A model generated the notes under the pieces. It did no database searches. It was not told the DNA's origin and was given only the letters and a program-made list of their open reading frames with translations. A stretch of DNA of 60,947 nucleotides, from the NCBI GenBank assembly GCA_017859995.1, contig JAFJUR010000007.1:1-60947 (forward strand), given 5' to 3'. Below are positions 40,456 to 48,154 of this stretch, piece after piece. The number at the start of each line of letters is the position of its first letter. Position 1 is the stretch's first letter. This stretch comes from Holophagaceae bacterium. GTDB taxonomy: Bacteria; Acidobacteriota; Holophagae; Holophagales; Holophagaceae. Made by a program: the position numbers and the translations under genes.

Positions 40456-41352
40456 ATGGGCGGCTTGAACGACGGCTTCTCCCACCGGGAGCAGATCGGC
40501 CCCCGGGGGGCCGGCCTGAGCGTGGCGCGCCATCTCGCCCGACGTTACCCGCTGGCTTCCGAGGCGGAATGGCGGCGGCGCATCCAGAACGGCGAGGTGC
40601 GGCTCGACGGCGACCTGGCCCGCGAGGACGACCTGCTGCTGGCCGGCCAGTGGCTCGTGTGGGCCCGGCCGCCCTGGGTCGAGCCCGAGGTGCCCCTGGC
40701 CACGGCCATCCTGTACGAGGACGAAGATCTCCTCGCCGTGGCCAAGCCCAGCGGCCTGCCCACCCTGCCCGGCGGAGGCGAGTTCCTCACCCACACCCTG
40801 CTGGCCCTCGTCCGCCGGCGCCACCCGGAGGCGAGCCCCATGCACCGCCTCGGGCGCGGCACCTCAGGCCTGGTGCTCTTCGCCCGCACCGCCGCCGCGC
40901 GACAGCCCCTCCAGGCCGCGTTCCAGGCGGCCACGACCCGGAAGGTCTACCGCGCCCTCTGCCAGGGCCATCCCGCCCTCGACGCCTTCGAGATCGCGGC
41001 CCCCATCGGGGAGATCGCCTACGGGCCCCTCGGCACCCTGCACGCCGCCACGCCCGGCGGCAAGGCCTCCCTCAGCCGGGTCCGCGTGGTCGCGCGCCGG
41101 GCGGACACCACCCTGGTGGACGTGGAGATCGCCACGGGCCGGCCGCACCAGATCCGCATCCACATGGCCTGGGCGGGGCATCCCCTCGAAGGCGACCCGC
41201 TGTACGGTCCCGGCGGCGTGCCCGCGCCGGGCGCCACGGCGGTGCCCGGCGACCTGGGCTACCTGCTGCACGCCCGGCTGCTGGAGCTGGACCATCCCCG
41301 CACGGGCGCGCGGCTCGCGCTCGCCTGCCAGCCGCCGCCGCCCCTGCGCTGA
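40456..41352 (+). CDS. RluA-family pseudouridine synthase with altered catalytic motif
   Basis: Encodes 298 residues. An S4-like N-terminal segment (VARHLARRYPLASEAEWRRRIQNGEVRLDG, about 23-52) precedes the RluA catalytic domain: LAVAKPSGLPTLPGG, MHRLGRGTSGLVLFA, TRKVYRALCQG and TGRPHQIRIHMAWAGHPLEGDPLYG. The signature HRLD motif reads HRLG, so Gly133 stands where the catalytic Asp is expected. The rest of the active site is intact. Family members isomerise uridine in rRNA or tRNA. Either an acidic residue elsewhere substitutes, or the protein binds RNA without catalysis. The target RNA is unknown. Confidence 0.82.
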   Translation: MGGLNDGFSHREQIGPRGAGLSVARHLARRYPLASEAEWRRRIQNGEVRLDGDLAREDDLLLAGQWLVWARPPWVEPEVPLATAILYEDEDLLAVAKPSGLPTLPGGGEFLTHTLLALVRRRHPEASPMHRLGRGTSGLVLFARTAAARQPLQAAFQAATTRKVYRALCQGHPALDAFEIAAPIGEIAYGPLGTLHAATPGGKASLSRVRVVARRADTTLVDVEIATGRPHQIRIHMAWAGHPLEGDPLYGPGGVPAPGATAVPGDLGYLLHARLLELDHPRTGARLALACQPPPPLR

Positions 41353-41353
41353 C

Positions 41354-42985
41354 TCAGTTGTGGACGCCGGGGGCCTCGCGGCCCATGCGCTCCACATACT
41401 CGGCGTACGAGCCCCCGAACACCACGGGGCCCTCGTGCTCTTCGCCGCCCAGTTCCAGCACCCGGTTCGCCAGGCCGCGCAGGAAGGTGCGGTCGTGGGA
41501 CACAAAGAGCATGGTGCCCTCGAAATCCTTCAAGGCCTCGATGAGCATTTCCTTGGTGGCCAGGTCCAGGTGGTTGGTGGGTTCGTCCAGCACCAGGAAA
41601 TTCGGAGGATTGAAGAGCATCCGGGCCATGACCAGACGGGATTTCTCACCGCCCGAGAGGGCACGCACCCGCTTGTCCACGTCGTCGCCGGAGAACTGGA
41701 AGGCGCCCAGCAGGTTGCGCAGCACGCCCAGCCCCTCCATGGGGAAATCCTTCTGCATCTGCTCGATGACCGTGAGTTCAGGATCGAGGAGGTCCAGGGC
41801 CTGCTGGGAGAAGTACCCAAGGCTCAGGCTGGCGCCCAGTTTCACGCTGCCCGCATCCGGCTGGATGGCGCCGGAGACCATCTTCAGCAGGGTGGATTTG
41901 CCGGCGCCGTTCTTGCCCATAACGCACCAGCGTTCGCCGCGGCGGATGTGGAAGGCGAACTGGTCGTAGATGCGGCGCTGGCCATAAGCCTTGCTCACAC
42001 CTTCCATCATGACCACGTCGTCACCGGAGCGGCCGGGGCTGCGGAAGTCCCACTTCACCACGCGTCGCTGCTTCGGCGGTTCGATGCGCTCGATCTTGTC
42101 CAGCGCCTTCACGCGGCTCTGCACCTGGGCGGCCTTGGCGGCGTGGGCCGAGAACCGCTCGATGAAGCGCCGTTCCTTGGCCAGCTTGGCCTGCTGCCGG
42201 GCGTAGGCCGCCTCCTGATTGGCTTCGCGCTGTTCCCGCTCCTTCACATAGAAATCGTAATTGCCGTTGTAGGTGACGATGTCGCCGCCATCAATCTCCA
42301 GCACCTTGGTCACGATGCGGTTCATGAAGTCCTTGTCATGGCTCGTCATGAGCAGCGTGGCCGGGACATTCTTCAGATAGTTCTCGAGCCAGAGGATGGA
42401 TTCGATGTCCAGGTGGTTGGTGGGCTCGTCCATGAGCAGCACATCGAAGTTGCCGAGCAGCACCTTGGCCATGGACACGCGCATCTTCCAGCCGCCGGAG
42501 AGCGCACCCACGTCGCCGTCGATCTGCGCGTCCTCGAACCCGAGGCCATGGAGGCAGGCCCGGGCCTTGGCTTCCAGCTCGTAGCCGCCCAGGTGCTGGT
42601 ACTCCTCCTGCACGTGGCCGAAGCGCTCGAGGATGGCCTCCAGCTCGTCGCCCCGCTCGGGGTCGGACATGGCGTGCTCGAGATCCAGTAGCTCGTGGTG
42701 CAGGTCGCCCAGGCGGCCGCTGCCGGCGATGGCCTCGTCCAGCACGGGCCGGCCGGCCATCTCATCGACCTCCTGGCGGAAGTAGCCCAGGGTGAGCTTC
42801 TTGGGCAGGGTCACCGAGCCGTCGTCGGGGGACTCCTCCCCCATGATCATGCGGAAGAGCGTGGACTTCCCGGCCCCGTTGGGCCCCACCAGGCCCACCT
42901 TCTCGCCGGGGTTCAGCTGGAAATCCGCTTCGATGAACAGGATCTGCTTGCCGTACTGCTTGCTGACGTTGGAAAACGAAATCAT
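41354..42985 (-). CDS. ABC-F family ATPase (ribosome-associated, EttA/YbiT/Uup type)
   Basis: Encodes 543 residues from ATG 42985, which overlaps the mscS stop (TGATG). Two ABC domains lie in one chain without membrane segments: Walker A LVGPNGAGKST and VMGKNGAGKST, signatures LSGGWKMR and LSGGEKSR, Walker B LLMDEPTNHLD and LVLDEPTNHLD. A charged linker (about 240-320, REQREANQEAAYARQQAK, KRRVV) forms the P-site tRNA interaction motif. ABC-F proteins bind the ribosomal E site and relieve stalling or antibiotic inhibition. The exact subfamily is not certain; the sequence is closest in style to YbiT. Coupling to an MscS channel gene is an odd partnership. Confidence 0.92.
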   Translation of the reverse strand: MISFSNVSKQYGKQILFIEADFQLNPGEKVGLVGPNGAGKSTLFRMIMGEESPDDGSVTLPKKLTLGYFRQEVDEMAGRPVLDEAIAGSGRLGDLHHELLDLEHAMSDPERGDELEAILERFGHVQEEYQHLGGYELEAKARACLHGLGFEDAQIDGDVGALSGGWKMRVSMAKVLLGNFDVLLMDEPTNHLDIESILWLENYLKNVPATLLMTSHDKDFMNRIVTKVLEIDGGDIVTYNGNYDFYVKEREQREANQEAAYARQQAKLAKERRFIERFSAHAAKAAQVQSRVKALDKIERIEPPKQRRVVKWDFRSPGRSGDDVVMMEGVSKAYGQRRIYDQFAFHIRRGERWCVMGKNGAGKSTLLKMVSGAIQPDAGSVKLGASLSLGYFSQQALDLLDPELTVIEQMQKDFPMEGLGVLRNLLGAFQFSGDDVDKRVRALSGGEKSRLVMARMLFNPPNFLVLDEPTNHLDLATKEMLIEALKDFEGTMLFVSHDRTFLRGLANRVLELGGEEHEGPVVFGGSYAEYVERMGREAPGVHN

Positions 42986-44868
42986 CAATCCTCGGCTTTC
43001 ACCTTGAGTTCGCCCGCTTCGCCGCGGGGCCCGTGCATGAGCTCGACCACGGCCTGGTTCAGTCGCAGGCGGGTCTCGTGGCGTTCGAAGGCTCGGGTGA
43101 TGTAGCGGGCCCGGACTTCGATGCCATTCAAGGAGGGTACGACGTTCAGGCCCGGCGCGGTGGAGAAAGCCTTCACCCGGTAGCGGGCCGTGGCGCGCTG
43201 CCATTCCTGCTCGGCCAGGCGGGCATTGGCCTCGGTCTGCTGTTCCACCAGCTTCTGCACCCCGTCGATGACGGGATAGGGGTCCTGGCCCGGGGGAATC
43301 AGGATCCTCAGCTCGTCCCACATCCACTTGCCCGAGGTGGAGAAGTTGAAGAAGTGACCCTCGATGGCGAAGTTGTTCACGAAGGCCACCCGCCGGCCAG
43401 TGGGGTGCCCCGCGTCGCTCCAGCTGCCGGTCTCCATGACCACCGTGCGCAGCAGGCCGATCTCCACCACCTCGCCGCCCACGCCGCGGATCTCCACCCA
43501 GTCGCCCACGCGGATGCCATTGCGGCCCATGAGGATGAACCAGCCGAAAAACGCCACGATGAAATCCTTCATGGCCACCGTGAGGCCGGCGCCCGCCAGG
43601 CCCAGCACGGTCGTGATCTGGCCTGGGATCCCGAAGATGAGGAAGCCGATGATCAGGGCGCAGAGCACCTGGACGGCGAGCTTGATGACGGTCCTCAGCG
43701 TTCCCGCGCCCTTCCGGTCGCCGGCGGCGGCCTTGTGGAACAGGTGGTCGATGAGCAGGCCGGCCAGGTAGGCCAGCAGGACCAGGCCCAGGATCGTCAG
43801 CAGGCGGGCCAGCAGCCCGTGCAGGGCGATGTTGCGGTGGCCGTCCGCCAGGGCCTGCCAGTTGCCGTAGACCACGGACAGTTCCTGCTGATCCTGGATG
43901 CGCCGGCCCATGTCGGACAGGCGGCGCTGGACCTCACCGTACTGGCGGAGGTAGTTCGCAGCGTCATGGGCCTGGTCCCGCCCGGGCCCCCGCCCCGCGG
44001 CGGACTCCTTCACCAGACTGGAGGCCCAGAACTTCGCGGCCTCCCGGTCCTCCTTCTCCTTCTTGGCCCGGGCCTCGATGGTCTCGCGGCGCTTGGTGAG
44101 CACCTGCACCTTCGCAAGCGCCTCCTGGCGGGCCCGGTCGAGGCGCTGCAGCTTGCTGCGCTGAGAGGTCCATTCCAGAATCCGGGCCACCAGGCTGCCG
44201 GCCTGGAAGGCGCTGGCAGGCCGGGCGGCCACCATGGCCTGGGAGGACTCCCGGTCGGCGGCCTCGTGCGCTTCCTTCAGTCGCCGGATCCGGGCCTGGG
44301 GATCCCCGCCCACGCGGACCAGGTCATCCGAGGCGGCGTCCAGTTCATCCTTGTCCAGCTGCAGCTGGGCCTTGGCGACCTCGAGCTGGTCTTCCAGGGT
44401 GTCCTGCTGCGAAGCGGGGGCCGTGGCCAGCTGCTTGGTGAGCCGGGCGATGAGCTGCTCATCGGCATCCACCGTGGCCTGGGCCTTGGCCTTGAGCTCC
44501 GCGAGCTGCTTGTATTCCGGCGTCTGCGGCGGCTGGGCGCTGGCGGCCCGGCGCAGGGCGTCCGCGAAGGCCAGGTCCACCTCGTGGTTGGCCAGCCGCT
44601 CGGCCTGGCGGGCGAACTGCTGTTCTTCCAGCGTGATGGCCAGGGGCACCAGGCTCCGGGCGGTGAGGAGGGGGGTCTGATCCACCAGCCGCTCCCGAAC
44701 GGGGGCCGAGCGCCGCAGGCCCGGCTTGGCGGCGGGGGCCGGTGTCGCCGGGGCACCCTCCTGGGTCTGGGGCGCCGGGACCGGCTCCCGGGTCCACATC
44801 CACCCGGCCGCCGTGGCGCCGGCCAGCAGGACGAGAATGGCGGAGGGGATCCAGGCCCGGACGTTCAT
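42985..44868 (-). CDS. Large MscS-family mechanosensitive channel
   Basis: Encodes 627 residues from ATG 44868. An N-terminal signal or anchor helix (PSAILVLLAGATAAGWMW) is followed by a long periplasmic helical region (about 55-330) rich in Ala/Leu/Glu/Gln heptads (LDKDELDAASDDLVRVGGDP), probably coiled coil. Transmembrane helices lie at about 335-450, then the MscS pore helix and beta domain: IIGFLIFGIPGQITTVLGLAGAGLTVAMKDFI (split by loops), GWFILMGRNGIRVGDWVEIRGVGGEVVEIGLLRTV. A C-terminal alpha/beta domain ends the protein. The layout resembles MscK/YnaI-type channels with extra periplasmic domain and would release solutes on osmotic downshock. Its TGA overlaps the ABC-F start. Confidence 0.87.
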   Translation of the reverse strand: MNVRAWIPSAILVLLAGATAAGWMWTREPVPAPQTQEGAPATPAPAAKPGLRRSAPVRERLVDQTPLLTARSLVPLAITLEEQQFARQAERLANHEVDLAFADALRRAASAQPPQTPEYKQLAELKAKAQATVDADEQLIARLTKQLATAPASQQDTLEDQLEVAKAQLQLDKDELDAASDDLVRVGGDPQARIRRLKEAHEAADRESSQAMVAARPASAFQAGSLVARILEWTSQRSKLQRLDRARQEALAKVQVLTKRRETIEARAKKEKEDREAAKFWASSLVKESAAGRGPGRDQAHDAANYLRQYGEVQRRLSDMGRRIQDQQELSVVYGNWQALADGHRNIALHGLLARLLTILGLVLLAYLAGLLIDHLFHKAAAGDRKGAGTLRTVIKLAVQVLCALIIGFLIFGIPGQITTVLGLAGAGLTVAMKDFIVAFFGWFILMGRNGIRVGDWVEIRGVGGEVVEIGLLRTVVMETGSWSDAGHPTGRRVAFVNNFAIEGHFFNFSTSGKWMWDELRILIPPGQDPYPVIDGVQKLVEQQTEANARLAEQEWQRATARYRVKAFSTAPGLNVVPSLNGIEVRARYITRAFERHETRLRLNQAVVELMHGPRGEAGELKVKAED

Positions 44869-44901
44869 GGGTCCAGACAATCACGAATGGGTCGGGAACG
44901 C

Positions 44902-44928
44902 AAAAACCCCGGAGCGGGCTCCGGGGTT
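44902..44928 (-). terminator. Intrinsic terminator after the small Cys-rich gene
   Basis: On the minus strand AACCCCGGAG (44928-44919), loop CCCG and CTCCGGGGTT (44914-44905) form a 10-bp perfect stem running into TTTTT (44906-44902). It ends the transcript of the small exported Cys-rich protein before the mscS start at 44868. Confidence 0.85.
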
Positions 44929-44964
44929 CTCGGGTGTTCGTCCGGGGCAGGCCCGGGAACCAGT

Positions 44965-45150
44965 TCAGCTCTTCTTGGGGGCTTCCTGCTTCTTGCCGCA
45001 GTCCTTGCAATCCTTGCAGGAGGCAGCCTTGTTCTTCTCGCAGCAGGCCATGCCACAGGACGACTTCTTGGGCTCGGCCTTCTTCTCCTCGGCGGCGAAG
45101 GCCACCAGGGCGAAGGAACTCACGAGGGCGAGCGCCAGGAACTTCTTCAT
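44965..45150 (-). CDS. Small exported cysteine- and lysine-rich protein (possible metal binder)
   Basis: Encodes 61 residues from ATG 45150, preceded by GGAGG. Residues 1-19 are a clear signal peptide (KKFLALALVSSFALVAFAA). The mature part is about 42 residues, with six cysteines (32, 36, 37, 45, 48, 51) arranged CGMACC and CKDCKDC among many lysines. The pattern resembles metallothionein-like or zinc-ribbon-like metal-binding peptides, but I do not recognise a family. It stands alone as a short transcript with its own terminator. A periplasmic metal-scavenging or buffering role is plausible; disulfide-linked structure is an alternative. Confidence 0.8.
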   Translation of the reverse strand: MKKFLALALVSSFALVAFAAEEKKAEPKKSSCGMACCEKNKAASCKDCKDCGKKQEAPKKS

Positions 45151-45221
45151 GGAATCCTCCGGACAGGTGGGACACGATCCCACGACAAGCACCTTACACG
45201 GGTGATGGCTTTCCAGACACC

Positions 45222-45239
45222 AAAAAGGAGCTCAGCTCC
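45222..45239 (-). terminator. Terminator hairpin enclosing the proline dehydrogenase stop codon
   Basis: On the minus strand GGAGC (45239-45235), loop TGA, and GCTCC (45231-45227) are followed by TTTTT (45226-45222). The loop is the stop codon of the proline dehydrogenase gene itself, so translation termination and the hairpin overlap. The stem is only 5 bp, but the T run is good. Confidence 0.6.
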
Positions 45240-46128
45240 CGAACATGTTCTTCATGACCATCACGGCCATGGCCGGGTTGGCCGCCAGGCGCCGCTTCAG
45301 GTAGTGCACCGCGTACTTCCAGTCCTCGGCGAAGGGGACGTAGAGGCGCACGATCTGGCCCCGCTTGACGATCTCCTTCTGCATCTCCGTGCGGGGCACA
45401 CCCAGCAGCATCTGGAACTCATAGGCGTCCTTGGGGACCCCGCGCTTGTCCAGGTATTCCATGCAGCGATGGATGAGCGACTCTTCGTGGGTGGCGATCT
45501 CCGGGTAGTGGCCATGGTCGAGCAGCAGTTGGACGTGCTCGAAGAGCTTGGCCTTCATGTCGGCCTTGTCCTGGAGCGCCACATCCGCCGGCTCGCGGTA
45601 GATGCCAATGCAGATGCGGACCTTGCAGGGTTTCGCGTGCAGGGCCTTGATGTCTTCCGTGGTGCGGAACAGACGGCTCTGGAGCACGATGCCGAAGTTG
45701 TCGAACTCGTTGCGGATGGCCTTGAACATCCGGAGGGTGACGTCCGTGAAGTGGCGGTCCTCCATGTCCAGGGTGATGTGCATGCCGTGCTGGGCCGCGG
45801 CGGCGACGATGCGGCGCAGGTTCTCCTGGCAGTAGGCCTCGCTTTCGTTGATGCCGAGCGAGGTGGGCTTGAGGCTGATGCTGGCGAAGGGGCGGTCCTT
45901 CAGGGCCTCGACCATGCGCAGGTAGATCTGGACCGTGGCCTCCACGTCCTTGCGGCTGAAGACCTCCTCGGCCAGCAGGTCCACCGTGGAGTAGATCCCC
46001 AGCTTCGAGTGGAGGTCATCCGCCTTGGCCACACCGGCGCCAATGCCCTTCCCCGCGATGTAGGGGGAGGCGAAGGTCCGGACCAGGGGGCCCGGCATCA
46101 AGTCGATGATGGTGCGTTTCAGGTCCAC
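45232..46128 (-). CDS. Proline dehydrogenase (monofunctional, FAD)
   Basis: Encodes 298 residues, the size of stand-alone bacterial PRODH. The TIM-barrel motifs are present: ASISLKPTSLGINESEAYCQENL, HGMHITLDMEDRHFTDVTL, GIVLQSRLFRTTEDI, IATHEESLIHRCMEYL, EFQMLLGVPR, and the closing VRLYVPFAEDWKYAVHYLKRRL whose Arg-Arg pair binds the proline carboxylate. It oxidises L-proline to pyrroline-5-carboxylate using FAD and feeds electrons to quinone. The next enzyme, P5C dehydrogenase, is not obvious nearby: the aldehyde-dehydrogenase homologue at 48.2 kb lacks catalytic residues. Proline would be used as carbon and nitrogen source. Confidence 0.9.
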   Translation of the reverse strand: MDLKRTIIDLMPGPLVRTFASPYIAGKGIGAGVAKADDLHSKLGIYSTVDLLAEEVFSRKDVEATVQIYLRMVEALKDRPFASISLKPTSLGINESEAYCQENLRRIVAAAAQHGMHITLDMEDRHFTDVTLRMFKAIRNEFDNFGIVLQSRLFRTTEDIKALHAKPCKVRICIGIYREPADVALQDKADMKAKLFEHVQLLLDHGHYPEIATHEESLIHRCMEYLDKRGVPKDAYEFQMLLGVPRTEMQKEIVKRGQIVRLYVPFAEDWKYAVHYLKRRLAANPAMAVMVMKNMFGS

Positions 46129-46256
46129 GACATTCCTCCCGTCACTGCTGCGTTTCCCGACCCATCCGTAGGGATTGGGGGGCCTTTCAAATATAGCCCC
46201 GCTCCCCCCTCTTGACGCGATGCAGTTGGGCAGTTGTGACGCGAGGACAGACCACG

Positions 46257-46287
46257 AAAAAGCCCGCAGACGTTGGGTCTGCGGGCT
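46257..46287 (-). terminator. Strong intrinsic terminator after trpS/tRNA remnant
   Basis: On the minus strand AGCCCGCAGAC (46287-46277), a 5-base loop and GTCTGCGGGCT (46271-46261) form a perfect 11-bp stem followed by a T tract (46260-46257). It lies directly behind the CCA end of the tRNA-Lys fragment and is the type of terminator normally found after a tRNA gene. Confidence 0.88.
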
Positions 46288-46292
46288 TCGGG

Positions 46293-46341
46293 TGGTGGTC
46301 CCTCCCGGACTCGAACCGGGGACCCTCTGATTAAGAGTCAG
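46293..46341 (-). pseudogene. 3' half of a tRNA-Lys(CTT) gene, 5' half missing
   Basis: Reading the minus strand from 46341: anticodon stem CTGA, loop CTCTTAA (anticodon CTT, lysine), TCAG, a short variable loop, the T arm CCCGG-TTCGAGT-CCGGG, then acceptor strand AGGGACC, discriminator A and an encoded CCA at 46295-46293. The matching 5' acceptor strand (GGTCCCT) and a D arm should lie just upstream. Instead the trpS coding sequence is there, and its last codons and stop (TAA) are formed by the anticodon-arm bases. A terminator follows. It cannot make a functional tRNA as read. Confidence 0.85.
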
Positions 46342-47296
46342 CCATGGTTTCGGCCGCCACGGCCCGGGCCCGGTCGCTGCCGGTGCGGAGCACCTCCTGG
46401 ATCAGCTCGGGCTGGGCGAGGTTGGCTTCGATGCGCTCCCGCACGGGTTCGATGCGGCGGGTCATGGCCTCGGCCACGCGCTTCTTGCAGTCGAAGCAGC
46501 CGATGCCCGCCCGGCGGCACTCGGTGTTCACCAGATGGATGGTGTCGGCGTCGCTGAAGAGCTTGTGGAACTCGAACACGGGGCAGATGTCGGGGTTGCC
46601 GGGGTCGGTCTTGCGGACCCGGGCTGGGTCGGAGGCCATCTGCCGGGTGCACTTCTCGAGGATGACGGCGTTGCTGTCCCTCAGGTAGATGCAGTTTCCG
46701 TAGCTCTTCGACATCTTCCGGCCATCGAGGCCGGGCACCTTGGGCGTCTTCGTCAGCACGGCCTCGGGCTCGGGGAACACCTCCCGCTGGTAGAGGAAGT
46801 TGAAGCGCCGCACCACCTCTCGGGCCAGCTCCAGGTGGAAGAGCTGATCCTCGCCCACGGGCACCTTGTGGGCCTTGTAGACGATGATGTCGGCCGTCTG
46901 GAGCAGCGGGTAGCCGAGGAAGCCGTAGCTGCCGAGGTCGGCCACGGCGTTCTGCAGCTTCTCCTTGTACGTGGGCACCCGTTCCAGCCAGGAGAGCGGC
47001 GTGACCATGGAGAGCAGCAGGTGCAGCTCGGCGTGCTCCTTCACGAGGCTCTGCACGAAGATCGTGGCCTGGTTGGGGTCGAGCCCCGCGGCCAGGTAGG
47101 TCGCCGTGAGCTCCAGCGTGGCGGGCCAGATCTCCTCGACGGACTCGTACTTCGAGGTCAGCGCGTGCCAGTCCGCGATCATGTAGAAGGTCTCGCCCTG
47201 GCCCTGCAGGCGGGTGAAGTTGTCCAGCGCCCCGACCAGGTGGCCGATGTGCTGGGAGCCCGAGGGCTGGATGCCGGAGAGGACGCGGGACTGCAT
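46331..47296 (-). CDS. trpS: Tryptophanyl-tRNA synthetase, C-terminus altered
   Basis: Encodes 321 residues. The class I signatures are present: SGIQPSGSQHIGHLVGAL (HIGH-like) and GRKMSKSYGN (KMSKS). It charges tRNA-Trp. Four cysteines in the C-terminal half (CTRQM, CRRAGIGCFDCKK) resemble the Fe-S or zinc-binding cysteine set of some TrpRS. The last residues read AAETMADS, whereas family members usually continue for about ten residues with a VRxAMGL-like helix. The final codons here come from tRNA-Lys sequence. The enzyme core is intact, so function is probably retained. The start lies 3 bp after the M50 gene stop. Confidence 0.93.
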   Translation of the reverse strand: MQSRVLSGIQPSGSQHIGHLVGALDNFTRLQGQGETFYMIADWHALTSKYESVEEIWPATLELTATYLAAGLDPNQATIFVQSLVKEHAELHLLLSMVTPLSWLERVPTYKEKLQNAVADLGSYGFLGYPLLQTADIIVYKAHKVPVGEDQLFHLELAREVVRRFNFLYQREVFPEPEAVLTKTPKVPGLDGRKMSKSYGNCIYLRDSNAVILEKCTRQMASDPARVRKTDPGNPDICPVFEFHKLFSDADTIHLVNTECRRAGIGCFDCKKRVAEAMTRRIEPVRERIEANLAQPELIQEVLRTGSDRARAVAAETMADS

Positions 47297-47299
47297 GGA

Positions 47300-48049
47300 T
47301 CAGGCTCCAAGGATGAGGCGGGCGACGGGATTCAAGGACCAGGAGAGGAGGGCCCGTACAGGGGTCAGGAAGAAGCCGATCACGCCCGTCAGCATGAGCA
47401 GGAAAAGGACGGGCATGGTGTAGGGGTGGTAGCGCAGGTGGTCATAGCGGGGAAGCCACCGGTCCGGCAGCACGCCCCGCAGCACGCCGGCGCCGTCGAG
47501 GGGCCCCAGGGGCAGCAGGTTGAAGGCCGCCAGCAGGACGTTCATGTAGACCAGGGCTCCGCCCAGCCCGAGCAGCAGCACCTGGCTCATGGGCAGCCCC
47601 AGTTGGATGAGGGTCTCCGGTCCACGGAAGGCGGCCTGCAAAAGCAGCCAGCGGTCCACGGTGCCAGGCACGCTGGCCCGGATGGAGAGGCACATGACCG
47701 CCAGGAAGATGAAGCTGAGCACGATGTTGGACGCAGGGCCCGCGGCCGAGACGATGGCTCCGCCGGTCTTGATCCTGATCTTGCGGGTGAAGTTCACGGG
47801 GTCGAAGGGAACCGGCTTGGCCCAGCCGATGAAGAACCCGCCGAAGATGAGCCCCAGCAGGGGGAACACCACCGTGCCCAGGGGATCCATGTGGGCCACG
47901 GGATTCAGGCTCATGCGGCCCTGGCGGGCGGCGGTGTCATCCCCCAGCAGGAAGGCCGCGGAGGCATGGCTGGCTTCGTGAACGCTGAGGCTGAAGAGCA
48001 GGGCCACATAGCTGACGAGGATGGTGGGGATGGAGATGTTGTCGAACAC
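47300..48049 (-). CDS. Site-2 protease-type M50 membrane metallopeptidase
   Basis: Encodes 249 residues from GTG 48049, with GGAG about 7 bases upstream. The zinc-binding motif His24-Glu25-x2-His28 (SLSVHEASHASAA) lies in the first membrane helix, and the third ligand region NLLPLGPLDGAGVL (the NxxPxxxLDG motif) lies in a later helix. Five or six transmembrane segments in total match the compact M50B/S2P rhomboid-like family (FtsH-like peripheral domains absent). Such proteases cut membrane-bound substrates in signalling or quality control. The natural substrate is unknown. It is transcribed just ahead of trpS. Confidence 0.9.
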   Translation of the reverse strand: MFDNISIPTILVSYVALLFSLSVHEASHASAAFLLGDDTAARQGRMSLNPVAHMDPLGTVVFPLLGLIFGGFFIGWAKPVPFDPVNFTRKIRIKTGGAIVSAAGPASNIVLSFIFLAVMCLSIRASVPGTVDRWLLLQAAFRGPETLIQLGLPMSQVLLLGLGGALVYMNVLLAAFNLLPLGPLDGAGVLRGVLPDRWLPRYDHLRYHPYTMPVLFLLMLTGVIGFFLTPVRALLSWSLNPVARLILGA

Positions 48050-48154
48050 CCGGACTCCGGCAAGGGGACAGTGTACAGGCTGAACCCGTCCCCCGAGGCG
48101 CCGGACCGCGCACCGGGGTGGTTATGCTGGAACCAGTCCAGACCGGAGCCCGGC

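Noticed and set aside
43033-46215. Long plus-strand open frame of over 1000 codons opposite mscS, the Cys-rich gene and proline dehydrogenase
   Set aside because: It is antisense to three well-supported genes with proper SD sequences and terminators. It has no recognisable motifs.
46293-46370. Complete tRNA-Lys gene
   Set aside because: No GGTCCCT acceptor strand or D arm exists in the 35 bases before the anticodon stem. That DNA encodes the conserved end of TrpRS.
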